Positions 31,261 to 39,171 of a DNA stretch of 64,000 nt are shown here, piece after piece. The notes under the pieces are model-generated. The model saw only the letters and a list, made by a program, of their open reading frames with translations. It did no database searches and was not told where the DNA came from. The position numbers were made by a program, and so were the translations under genes. Each line of letters opens with the position of its first letter. The stretch's first letter is position 1. The DNA comes from Candidatus Nitrosopumilus sp. (GTDB lineage: Archaea > Thermoproteota > Nitrososphaeria > Nitrososphaerales > Nitrosopumilaceae), in contig JABSRD010000007.1 in assembly GCA_013215285.1 (NCBI GenBank), forward strand, positions 54,972 to 118,971, given 5' to 3'.

Positions 31261-32167
31261 TTAGTAAATCATTTGATTGCTGATATTACAAATTTTTTTT
31301 GCTGTAACAAAATGACACTCTTTTTTATTTTTCTTTTTGGTTTCAAAAAGTGTAACTAGTTGTGAAAAAAATGTACAATAGATTATCTGAGATAATTTTT
31401 CAGATGGCACATTTGGGTGAATTACATTAATGTCAATTTTTTTGAGACTTTTTACAAGTTGTTTGTTATGAGGGTTTTTTTCTTCAAAGATAATAACAGT
31501 GTCACCTTTTTGAACTGAAAATAACTCCATATGAAAAAATTGCTCAATTCTACAATAGTGTACATCATAACCTAAAATCTCATAAAATTTTGCGGCACAA
31601 TACATTGCTAATGGAAAAGTAAACAAATTTCCAAGAACAAATATTCTCTTAGATACAGTCACTTTTTTTGCATCAGTTTTTGCTTTTAAAAATAATTTAG
31701 AATTCATAGGAATTGTTACTTTGTTTACTAAAGAAATACAAGTTAATGCACTTTCTAAAAATGAAATACTACCAGCAGTGAAGACACCATTATTTGGAGC
31801 ATTAAGTAAAATGGTCATATCCGAGGCTCGAGCAAGCAGACTTTGAGGTTTTGAGGTAATAGCAGTAGTTTTTTTTTGCAATTTTTGCGACCATGATATT
31901 TGTAATAGTATTTCCAGATATAGATACAAAATAGACGTGTTTTGATTTTATCAAATGTTTGTTTTTGAACAAATCCAAAGGATCCATGAACTTTACCATT
32001 CCATTTGAAAATGATTCAGCAAGCATTGCAGATACCAAAGAATCACCGCTACCTGAAAAGAGGGTGTTTTTTTGCTGATTTGAAGAAAGTTTTTTCTGTG
32101 TTTTAAATGATTTTAGAAAATTAGATTGAAGTTCAATGTCTTTTTCAAATGCTTCAATTGTATTCAC
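31261..32167 (-). pseudogene. SIS-domain phosphosugar-binding protein, frameshifted at A9
   Basis: The N-terminal frame (from 32167) has LFSGSGDSLVSAMLAES and HVYFVSISGNTITNIMVAKIA, the two phosphosugar-binding strands of SIS domains, then goes wrong after a run of nine A (minus strand; plus 31869-31877). With eight A the protein reads KKTTAITSKPQSLLARASDM, TILLNAPNNG and on to a helical second half, giving about 301 aa. SIS proteins isomerise or sense sugar phosphates. The C-terminal frame itself is open from an internal ATG. Either an indel mutation or a sequencing error. Confidence 0.75.
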
Positions 32168-32249
32168 AAAATTAAATTATTTTGGACATATATTAGAAAC
32201 ACGATTAGCATAGGTTTTGATTTTTATTACGATTATTTAGCAAAAAAAC

Positions 32250-33077
32250 ATGGAAATTTCTGTAGGACACACTCCAGATTCAGATGACGCATTCATGTTT
32301 TATGGAATGTTTACAGGTAAAGTTCCATCCCCAGATTTTAAGGTAAATCATGTCATTGAAGATATTGAAAAATTAAATCGTAAGGCAATAAATCCTCAGC
32401 TTGATGTTACTGCAGTTTCAGTTCATGCATGTGCATACATTCCAGGATACACAATATTAAGAAGTGGTGGAAGTTTTGGAATAAATTATGGCCCCATAGT
32501 TACTGCAGGAAAACAGATGACAATTGAGGAATTAAAAAAATGTAAAATTGCAATCCCGGGAAAAATGACATCAGCATTTTTATTATTACAATTAATGATT
32601 GGGAAATTTGATTATGTTGAAATGAATTTTAGTGATGTTCCAGAAGCTGTAAAAAATGGCAAAGTAGATGCAGGGTTAGTAATTCATGAAACTCAATTAT
32701 CATATGAACAAGAAGGAAATGTCAAAATTTTAGATGTTGGTGAATGGTGGGATAAAACAACAAACGGACTGCCAGTACCACTTGGAATTAATGTAATGAA
32801 AACAAACTTAGGAATGGATACAATTCATAAATTTGACAAATATCTTCAAGCATCAATAGAGTACGGATTAGCAAATTTTGATAGTGCATTGGAATATGCA
32901 ATGCAGTATTCCAGAGGAAAGCCACGTGATTTAATTGAAAAATTTGTAAAAATGTATGTCAACAAAGTAACTGTTAACATGGGTGATCCTGGAGAAGAGT
33001 CAATTAAAAAACTCTTTGAAATGGCAAAAGAAAAGAATCTCGTTCCAAACTTTGAGCTAAGTATTGCCATCAAGTAA
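32250..33077 (+). CDS. mqnD: 1,4-dihydroxy-6-naphthoate synthase MqnD
   Basis: MqnD turns cyclic dehypoxanthine futalosine into 1,4-dihydroxy-6-naphthoate in the futalosine menaquinone pathway. The 275-aa protein has a typical start GHTPDSDDAFMFYGMFTGK, VTAVSVHACAYI, SGGSFGINYGPIVTA, and GLVIHETQLSYEQEG and WWDKTTNGLPVPLGIN. mqnE (35409) and ubiX (12644) are in the window, fitting menaquinone as the main thaumarchaeal quinone. The gene starts with ATG after a TTATTTAG box. Confidence 0.93.
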   Translation: MEISVGHTPDSDDAFMFYGMFTGKVPSPDFKVNHVIEDIEKLNRKAINPQLDVTAVSVHACAYIPGYTILRSGGSFGINYGPIVTAGKQMTIEELKKCKIAIPGKMTSAFLLLQLMIGKFDYVEMNFSDVPEAVKNGKVDAGLVIHETQLSYEQEGNVKILDVGEWWDKTTNGLPVPLGINVMKTNLGMDTIHKFDKYLQASIEYGLANFDSALEYAMQYSRGKPRDLIEKFVKMYVNKVTVNMGDPGEESIKKLFEMAKEKNLVPNFELSIAIK

Positions 33078-33103
33078 TTATAGAACAAAAAAATTTTAGA
33101 ACT

Positions 33104-33394
33104 ATGGGAGATGGGATTGGTGGTCCAGTTATTAGGGTTCTAACAAACAATGCATTTGAGATACTTGTTAGCCATACAAGAAAAGACAATAAAGAAGAGT
33201 ATGGTAAAACTGAAAAAATAATTATTGCAAAAATTGATAATCCAGAAGAGCCACAATATGAAGAAAAAACTCCCGAAGATCTAGAACGTGCACTAAAAGG
33301 AAAATTCATTTCATGTAATGTTCAATATAGAGATAAAAAAATAGATGCACTAGTTTGTAATATTTTTGTTCAAAAGCCACCTGAAGGGTTTTAA
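33104..33394 (+). CDS. Hypothetical protein, 96 aa
   Basis: Small soluble protein with MGDGIGGPVIRVLTNNAFEI and a second half VSCNVQ/DALVCNIFVQ strand pair. It follows mqnD by 26 bases on the same strand and may be co-transcribed. No family is recognised. Confidence 0.65.
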   Translation: MGDGIGGPVIRVLTNNAFEILVSHTRKDNKEEYGKTEKIIIAKIDNPEEPQYEEKTPEDLERALKGKFISCNVQYRDKKIDALVCNIFVQKPPEGF

Positions 33395-33430
33395 TTAAAA
33401 TATAATTGAAAAAATTATTTTGATTATTAA

Positions 33431-34339
33431 TCAGTCTTCCTGATTTGTTTTTAATCCCTTGTAACGATTTCTTATTGTAACTTCAGTAACTCCTGCAGCT
33501 TCTGCAATATCTCGCTGAGTAACAGATACTCCATTTTTTACACATGATAAGTATAGAGCAGATGCAGCTAGTCCCATAGGATCTTTTCCTGCAGATTCTT
33601 TTCGCTCTTGTGCATCTTTGAGTACTTTGATTGCATAACGTTTTGTTTTTTCTGTAATATCTAATTTACTTGAAATTCTTGCAACACATTGAATTGGATC
33701 AACTACAGGCATTTTGAGTTCTAATTCATGATGTAATAATCTGTAACATCTTGCAATATCTTTTCGTTTAACATTAGCAGCATCTGCAATATCTCTTAAA
33801 GTTCTAGGAGTTTCGGTATCTCGGCAGGCAGCATAAAGTGATGCAGCAATCATTGCAGAAATAGATCTACCACGGACTAATTTTTTTTCTAGTGCTTTAC
33901 GGTAAATGTAAGCTGCTTTTTCAAGAACATTTGCTGAAATTGCAACTTTATCTTTTAATTTATTTAATTCACCTAGTGCTTGTCTCAAATTTCTATCAAC
34001 TGGTTGATGAGCTTGACTTCTACTATCCCAAGTTCTAAGTCGTTCAATTGTACTTTTCATTGATGCAGCTAGTGGTTTTCCAGAAGCATCTTTGTTTAAT
34101 GGATTAATGACAGTCGATAATCCCATATCATGTATTGTGAGTGATGATGGTGCACCAGTTCTTGCAGGATCTGAACCACCATCTTTTTGAAATGATCTCC
34201 ATTCAGGACCTGATGCATCAGCTTTTTCTGAAACAACAAAACCACATTTTGCACAAAATTGTTCTCCAGTAACATCATCAATTAACATGGATTTCTTTCC
34301 ACAACGTACACAACTTGGAACTGAGTTATTGACTACCAT
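33431..34339 (-). CDS. tfb: Transcription initiation factor TFB
   Basis: TFB recruits RNA polymerase to TATA-bound TBP. The 302-aa protein has an N-terminal zinc ribbon (CVRCGKK at 10, CAKCG at 29), the B-reader region GPEWRSFQ, and two cyclin repeats (about 110-200 and 205-300), the second ending with the HTH SVTQRDIAEAAGVTEVTIRNRYK. Thaumarchaea carry several TFBs; this is one of them. It starts 10 bases after alba on the same strand, making an alba-tfb unit. Confidence 0.96.
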   Translation of the reverse strand: MVVNNSVPSCVRCGKKSMLIDDVTGEQFCAKCGFVVSEKADASGPEWRSFQKDGGSDPARTGAPSSLTIHDMGLSTVINPLNKDASGKPLAASMKSTIERLRTWDSRSQAHQPVDRNLRQALGELNKLKDKVAISANVLEKAAYIYRKALEKKLVRGRSISAMIAASLYAACRDTETPRTLRDIADAANVKRKDIARCYRLLHHELELKMPVVDPIQCVARISSKLDITEKTKRYAIKVLKDAQERKESAGKDPMGLAASALYLSCVKNGVSVTQRDIAEAAGVTEVTIRNRYKGLKTNQED

Positions 34340-34349
34340 GTAAATTACC

Positions 34350-34634
34350 TTATGGCGTGTTCCTTTTTATTGAAATATCTATTGTTGAAACATCTCTGTT
34401 TCGTCCATCAGATGAAACAAGTGATTCTGAACCGATTTTAATATCTCCGATCGAAAATGCAGGTTTTGTTTTACGTATTACAATTTGTGTCACATCTATG
34501 GCAGTACCCATGCTTTGCCCCCTAGCTTTAATTGTAATCACAGGCATGGTTGCTAATTGAATAATTGCTGAAGTAACATAAGTCATTAATGGTTTTTTTC
34601 CAATGTATATTGTATCTGCCTTATTACTGGACAT
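34350..34634 (-). CDS. albA: Alba chromatin protein
   Basis: Alba is a 10-kDa dimeric DNA/RNA-binding chromatin protein. The 94-aa sequence has the YIGKKPLMTYVTSAIIQL start, the VITIKARGQSMGTAIDVTQIV central segment in two pieces, and the IKIGSE strand, all typical. It is the first gene of an operon with tfb. The promoter box at 34655 lies 21-29 bases upstream. The lysine-rich protein at 1866 could be another chromatin factor in the same cell. Confidence 0.96.
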   Translation of the reverse strand: MSSNKADTIYIGKKPLMTYVTSAIIQLATMPVITIKARGQSMGTAIDVTQIVIRKTKPAFSIGDIKIGSESLVSSDGRNRDVSTIDISIKRNTP

Positions 34635-34654
34635 GTTGAATTAACTTTTTCGTC

Positions 34655-34663
34655 TAATTTAAA
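34655..34663 (-). promoter_or_regulatory. TATA-like box of alba-tfb
   Basis: On the minus strand TTTAAATTA lies 21-29 bases before the Alba ATG (34634), the expected place for a leaderless archaeal promoter. Confidence 0.5.
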
Positions 34664-34789
34664 CTGATTACGATTCAAATAAAGAAGAAACTTCCAAAAA
34701 GGATCGATAAAACAGGAGAATTAATCAAAATACAGGTATGGAAAATAAGATAATGCATAATATACGATAAAATTCAAATAAAAATAGAT

Positions 34790-35068
34790 ATGGTTTTAGT
34801 GAATAAGAAAATTCTAGCAGGAGGTCTTGCAATGCTAATTGTAGGGATTGCGCTTTCAGTAAATATCAGTGCAACAATGCCTGCAGGTCAAGCAGGAATG
34901 ACTGAGGAGGAAGTGATTGACTTGATGATAGCACAACAAGAAACTCAGGATTACAATACACTCTCAGGGATTCTAATAGGTATTGGATTTTTACTAGTAT
35001 TGATTAGTTTTGGAGCACGAAGAAAGAAAGATAGTGCAAAAAAAGTAGAAAAAAAAGCAGTAGAATAA
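34790..35068 (+). CDS. Two-helix membrane protein, 92 aa
   Basis: An N-terminal helix (LAGGLAMLIVGIALSVNI) and a second near residue 58 (LSGILIGIGFLLVLISFGA) flank an acidic loop with EEEVIDLMIAQQETQD. A lysine-rich C-terminus (RRKKDSAKKVEKKAVE) should face the cytoplasm. No family is recognised. Confidence 0.7.
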   Translation: MVLVNKKILAGGLAMLIVGIALSVNISATMPAGQAGMTEEEVIDLMIAQQETQDYNTLSGILIGIGFLLVLISFGARRKKDSAKKVEKKAVE

Positions 35069-35106
35069 CTCAAACCTTTTAATCTTAAATTGGAAAATAA
35101 TCATTA

Positions 35107-35412
35107 TTGATTCAAGCAGAAATTAATATTTACCCAATGGCAACAAGAACTACAAGTGCTAGTTTTTACATTGCAAAAGCGATAGAGTCAATTCAAAACA
35201 TAAAGAATCTCAGATATGAAATTAATTCAATGGGGACAGTTTTTGAGTCAGACAATATTAACGTAATTTATGATGCTGCAAAAAAAATGATGGAAACAGT
35301 TCATAATCTTGGAATCAGTAGAGTTGAAGTGATAATTAAAATTGATTCAAGAAAAGATAAACAAGTAAAAATGGAAGAAAAAATTGATTCAATTAAAAAA
35401 TATTTGAATTAA
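35107..35412 (+). CDS. MTH1187-family thiamine-binding protein
   Basis: The 101-aa protein starts MIQAEINIYPMATRTTSASFYIA and has YEINSMGTVFESDN, VIYDAAKKMMETVHNLG and VEVIIKIDSRKD. These match the MTH1187/YkoF-type ferredoxin-like fold shared by thiamine-binding proteins. Start is TTG at 35107, as no ATG lies before the conserved region. It overlaps the end of mqnE (opposite strand) by 4 bases. Confidence 0.85.
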   Translation: MIQAEINIYPMATRTTSASFYIAKAIESIQNIKNLRYEINSMGTVFESDNINVIYDAAKKMMETVHNLGISRVEVIIKIDSRKDKQVKMEEKIDSIKKYLN

Positions 35413-36506
35413 AAATTTTTTAATATTTTAAAATGAGTATTTCTCTGTGCAGGATTTCTTCCAATCTCTTTTACCATACTTGCAAGTTCTTCAACTGAAG
35501 AATCAGTTGCCTTTCCAGCTGCACGATAAATTTCTTCAGAAAATGCAGTACCCACCAAGTCACTACCCCCATTAGATAATGCAACTTGTGCTAGTTTTTT
35601 ACCATATGCAACCCAATAAACTGAGATATTATTCAGTGTGTTTGCAAGCATCAATCTAGATAATGCTGTAATTTTTAAATCATACACTGATGAGCATTCA
35701 TTGTTTACCAAGTGTTCTTGTTCAAGTTCGGTGTTATCTAAACTAAATTTTAATGGAATTAAAGTCATAAAACCATGTGTCTTTTTTTGTAGTTCACGAA
35801 TTTTTATGAGATGATCAACAATATGTTCTGGTTTTTCAATATGACCATAAAGTATGGTAACATTACTTTTAATTCCCATGTTGTGTGCTTCTTCAATTAC
35901 ATCAAGCCATTGTTGTCCAGAGCACTTTCCTCGGATTATTTTATTACGAATGTCAGGATGAAATAGTTCTGCACCTCCACCAGGCATAGAATCAAGACCT
36001 GCAGATTTAAGACGGGATAAAATTTCTTTGGTTGAATTTTTTGTTAATTTTGATAAATAGAAAATCTCAGCTGCAGTTAGTGCTTTAATGTTAAGTTGTG
36101 GATGATTCTTTTTAATAATTCGCATCATGTCCTCATAATATTCTAATGGTAATTTTGGATGAAATCCACCAACAATGTGAACTTCAGTTGCACCCATTTG
36201 TTTTGCAATTCCAACTCTTTGTTCAATTTCTTTTGGAGTCAAAGTATATGCGTCATCTGCACCCTCTTTTCGATAAAATGCACACATCTGACAGCTGGCC
36301 GCACATACATTGGTATAGTTCAGATAGTATGATGCAGCAAAAGTGACAGTATCGCCAACTAGTTTTTTCCGCCTAGTGTCTGCAACAGCTCCCAGTAGAT
36401 GAAGATTGTCATAATCCATCAATTCGAGACCGTCTTTGTAAGAAAGTTCATCTCCTGCAAGAGCTCGATCTAAGGCTTGAGAGTCTCCAACTAACTGTTC
36501 TAACAC
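35409..36506 (-). CDS. mqnE: Aminofutalosine synthase MqnE (radical SAM)
   Basis: MqnE is a radical-SAM enzyme that joins 3-[(1-carboxyvinyl)oxy]benzoate with SAM to give aminofutalosine. The 4Fe-4S motif is NVCAASCQMCAFYRK, and family signatures are HIVGGFHPKLPLEYY, LDSMPGGGAELFHPDIR, GIKSNVTILYGHIEK and VYWVAYGKKLAQVAL. It is distinguished from CofH by CAFYR instead of CAFGR and the GGGAE loop. Start is GTG at 36506. The gene is not next to mqnD but on the other strand 2.3 kb away, in the same locus. Confidence 0.9.
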   Translation of the reverse strand: MLEQLVGDSQALDRALAGDELSYKDGLELMDYDNLHLLGAVADTRRKKLVGDTVTFAASYYLNYTNVCAASCQMCAFYRKEGADDAYTLTPKEIEQRVGIAKQMGATEVHIVGGFHPKLPLEYYEDMMRIIKKNHPQLNIKALTAAEIFYLSKLTKNSTKEILSRLKSAGLDSMPGGGAELFHPDIRNKIIRGKCSGQQWLDVIEEAHNMGIKSNVTILYGHIEKPEHIVDHLIKIRELQKKTHGFMTLIPLKFSLDNTELEQEHLVNNECSSVYDLKITALSRLMLANTLNNISVYWVAYGKKLAQVALSNGGSDLVGTAFSEEIYRAAGKATDSSVEELASMVKEIGRNPAQRNTHFKILKNF

Positions 36507-36581
36507 GATAGTATCATCTACACATCAGGATATATTCCTTATAGTCTCAAGAAATAAGTACCCAATGGGATTATTGCCATC

Positions 36582-36755
36582 ATGGTGCTTCCTCTAATTG
36601 ATGAACACAAGCCAAAATGCTATTTGTGTCATGAAGGTTTTGAGGATATAGAGAAACTAAGAGAACATCAAAATATAGCGCACAAAGACATCTTGGAATC
36701 AAATGAGAAACAGGTTAATCGAGAACCAGCACCCGGCGATGTTACAGTATTTTAG
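36582..36755 (+). CDS. C2H2 zinc-finger protein, 57 aa
   Basis: The ATG frame encodes KCYLCHEGFEDIEKLREHQN then IAHKD, a C-x2-C-x12-H-x5-H finger like a classical C2H2 zinc finger. The remaining C-terminus is polar. Below 60 codons, it is easily overlooked. Such short zinc-finger proteins are common in thaumarchaea and probably bind nucleic acid. It overlaps the TPR gene by 14 bases tail-to-tail. Confidence 0.75.
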   Translation: MVLPLIDEHKPKCYLCHEGFEDIEKLREHQNIAHKDILESNEKQVNREPAPGDVTVF

Positions 36756-37242
36756 ATTCTTTTTCTTGTATAGATTTTAATAATTTTTGAGCAGTATCTT
36801 TAGAGATACTTGCTAATTCATATTGCTTGTCAATAGATAATGCTTTTTTAAAATGTTTGATTGCATCTTCTAATTTACCCATCTCACCTAATGATAATCC
36901 CTTGTATGCAAGAGCCATTGCACATTTTTGATCTATTTTTAGGGCGACATCATAGCAATCTATTGCTTTTTGATATTTTTGATTAGAATGTAGAGTTGCA
37001 CCCTTGTTTAGTAATGCATCAAGATTTTCAGGTGCAATTAGTAACGCTTTGTTGTATGAATGAATAGCAAGTTTGTATTGTCCCATATTTTGTAGAGTTG
37101 CACCCTTATCAACAAGTGCTTGAATATTGTTAGGTTCTTGTTTGAGTGTTAAATCATATAGTTTTAAAGCATCATCAAAATTTCCATCATCTACACAATC
37201 AAAAGCTTCTGCTAACATACTATCTGTTTTATTACTCACCAT
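36742..37242 (-). CDS. TPR-repeat protein, 166 aa
   Basis: About four tetratricopeptide repeats are present with typical positions: DGNFDDALKLYDLTLKQEPN, GQYKLAIHSYNKALLIAPEN, QKYQKAIDCYDVALKIDQK and GKLEDAIKHFKKALSIDKQY. TPRs mediate protein-protein contacts. No catalytic domain is fused. A second small TPR gene follows upstream at 37294. Confidence 0.85.
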   Translation of the reverse strand: MVSNKTDSMLAEAFDCVDDGNFDDALKLYDLTLKQEPNNIQALVDKGATLQNMGQYKLAIHSYNKALLIAPENLDALLNKGATLHSNQKYQKAIDCYDVALKIDQKCAMALAYKGLSLGEMGKLEDAIKHFKKALSIDKQYELASISKDTAQKLLKSIQEKESKIL

Positions 37243-37293
37243 ATTTGATTATGTTTTGCTAATAATATAGATTCACCACTAGTCAACACAAAA

Positions 37294-37530
37294 TCAAGAT
37301 GCATTTTTATCTCTAGGATCAATCAATAATGATTTGTTAAAACATTCCATTGCTTCCTGGTATCGTCCTAAACTTCGTAGAGTCACTCCTTTGTAATTCC
37401 AAAGATCAGGATCATTTTGATTCAATAGTAAAGCTTGTTCAAAAAATCCAAGCGCATCATCGTATTTACCATCATCCAAAAAGGATTTTCCACGAGTTAC
37501 AAGGTTTTGGATTTCATCCACAATTAACAA
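37294..37530 (-). CDS. TPR-repeat protein, 78 aa
   Basis: Two tetratricopeptide repeats: GKYDDALGFFEQALLLNQND and GRYQEAMECFNKSLLIDPRD. It is on the same strand as the 166-aa TPR gene, 51 bases upstream of it. These may once have been one gene or a tandem pair. Partner unknown. Confidence 0.8.
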   Translation of the reverse strand: MLIVDEIQNLVTRGKSFLDDGKYDDALGFFEQALLLNQNDPDLWNYKGVTLRSLGRYQEAMECFNKSLLIDPRDKNAS

Positions 37531-37612
37531 TATAGTATCATTTGTATTAAATCTAAAAAATTAACTCAAAATATAGTCAGTAAAATTAAACAGATTTACA
37601 CTAAATTACTTA

Positions 37613-37623
37613 AAATTTAAATA
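37613..37623 (+). promoter_or_regulatory. TATA-like box of the Lrp-type gene
   Basis: The aatttaaataa stretch lies 22-32 bases before the ATG at 37645, a position expected for an archaeal TATA box in a leaderless transcript. Confidence 0.45.
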
Positions 37624-37644
37624 AATTTTTTAATTACATATAGC

Positions 37645-38088
37645 ATGACTCTAGATAAAACTGATGAAAGGATTCTCAAAAATTTAATGGTGGATGCAAG
37701 ACTATCAGCAAGGCAAATGGCATTAAAACTTGGAATGTCCACAGTTACAGTATTATCTCGAATCAAAAAGCTAGAAAAAGCAAAAATCATTCGTGGATAT
37801 ACTGCAATAGTTGATCATGAAAAACTTGGGTATTCCCTTACAGCAATAATTGAAATTGTTGCTAAAAATGACAAAATAATGGATATTGAAGAAGAGATAT
37901 CAAAATTTGAAAATGTGTGTGCAGTGTATGATATTACAGGTTCAACAGATACGGTAATAATAGCAAAATTCAAGGAAAGAAATGACTTGAGCAAGTTTGT
38001 AAAGGGGCTAGCATCCATTCCAAATGTGAAAAATACAATCACACACGTAGTTCTAAATACTACAAAAGAAGATTTTAGATTAACATAA
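37645..38088 (+). CDS. Lrp/AsnC-family transcriptional regulator, 147 aa
   Basis: The N-terminal helix-turn-helix is LSARQMALKLGMSTVTVLSRIK, followed by the wing RGYTAIVDHEKLG. The C-terminal RAM domain (about 65-147) is the usual ligand-binding octamer unit. Members respond to amino acids or other small metabolites. The gene stands 11 bases ahead of the J-domain gene and could be in one unit. Confidence 0.92.
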   Translation: MTLDKTDERILKNLMVDARLSARQMALKLGMSTVTVLSRIKKLEKAKIIRGYTAIVDHEKLGYSLTAIIEIVAKNDKIMDIEEEISKFENVCAVYDITGSTDTVIIAKFKERNDLSKFVKGLASIPNVKNTITHVVLNTTKEDFRLT

Positions 38089-38099
38089 GGTAAAACAAG

Positions 38100-38654
38100 A
38101 TGAAGTGGCAAAGTATTATTTTAATTTCTATAATTGTTTTTAGTGCAATACAAACTATTCATGCACAATCAGAGGGACCCTTAATAGAATTAGTAGTTAC
38201 TGAAGAAGAAAAAATAATACTCTTTGGAGGATTCTCAATTGCAGTCATTGCAATCATATTATTTTTAGCAAGAGACACCATACTTCGGAGAAAAACATCA
38301 TATGATAAAGAAGAACTTGAATCAAAAAAAGATAGAACATATGAAAAATATCACTCGGATTGGGGTGAAGATTATGAGGAATTGGGGTATAGAAAAAATA
38401 CAAAAGAGGACAAAGCGTTTCGTGATGCTGTAAAAAATGATGAGCTTCCAGATTATTATAAAATTTTAGGTGTAAGTAGAGAGGCTACACATGAAGAAAT
38501 TAAAAAGAAGTTCAGAGAGATGGCAAAAAAGACTCACCCAGATAAAACAAAAGAGGATTCTGAAGAAGCAATGGTGAAGTTGAACAGGGCTTATGAAATA
38601 CTTTCAGATGAAGAAAGTAAAGAAAGATACGATAAATATTTAAAAATAGACTAG
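38100..38654 (+). CDS. Membrane-anchored J-domain (DnaJ-like) protein
   Basis: A signal-like N-terminus and a hydrophobic helix around residues 40-57 anchor the protein. A charged linker follows and the C-terminal 65 residues are a J-domain: YYKILGVSREATHEEIKKKF, then AKKTHPDKTKEDS with the HPD motif, then YEILSDEESKERYDKY. J-domains stimulate Hsp70 (DnaK), here near the membrane. It overlaps the convergent gene by four bases. A substrate is not evident. Confidence 0.88.
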   Translation: MKWQSIILISIIVFSAIQTIHAQSEGPLIELVVTEEEKIILFGGFSIAVIAIILFLARDTILRRKTSYDKEELESKKDRTYEKYHSDWGEDYEELGYRKNTKEDKAFRDAVKNDELPDYYKILGVSREATHEEIKKKFREMAKKTHPDKTKEDSEEAMVKLNRAYEILSDEESKERYDKYLKID

Positions 38655-39055
38655 GCTGACTCTAGTTTTACAATTATCATACTAAGTTCAATGGAATTTG
38701 GAGTTTGAACACTATTTGTAAGATTAGTAAATATTTCCAGATTCAACGATTTCCCATCAGATTCTATTTGGGTTGTGATTTTGAGTTCAGCAAATTCAGT
38801 GTTTGGTCCAAGCATCTTTTTTGTCAATAATGGAATCACAGAAAGATCTTTAATCATACCATTCATTTTGTAGGCAAATTTATCTGAAAAATATACACCT
38901 CCTCGTGTTGTTGGTTCATTTACAGGAATTGGTGAATTTGTAATTGAAACATTAGTCATAGAGTAAATTTTATTCTGTAAGTAAAGTTTGTACTCTGAAG
39001 AATTTTTTTTATTAAAATTCATGAGAATTTCAAGTAAATCTTGATTTATTGACAT
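38651..39055 (-). CDS. Hypothetical protein, 134 aa
   Basis: I start at Met 39055 (MSINQDLLEILMNFNKKN). An upstream ATG adds six residues. Motifs include SPIPVNEPTTRGGVYFSDKF and a run of strands IELSMIIVKLE. No family is recognised. Confidence 0.6.
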   Translation of the reverse strand: MSINQDLLEILMNFNKKNSSEYKLYLQNKIYSMTNVSITNSPIPVNEPTTRGGVYFSDKFAYKMNGMIKDLSVIPLLTKKMLGPNTEFAELKITTQIESDGKSLNLEIFTNLTNSVQTPNSIELSMIIVKLESA

Positions 39056-39171
39056 TAAAAATAGCCTGATCATAATTCTATTGAATCTTTCTAAATGACA
39101 TCAAGAAAAAGAAATAGGTACAAAAAATATTAGAGATCATCTTTAAAAACAGGAATTGTGATCGATTTGTA

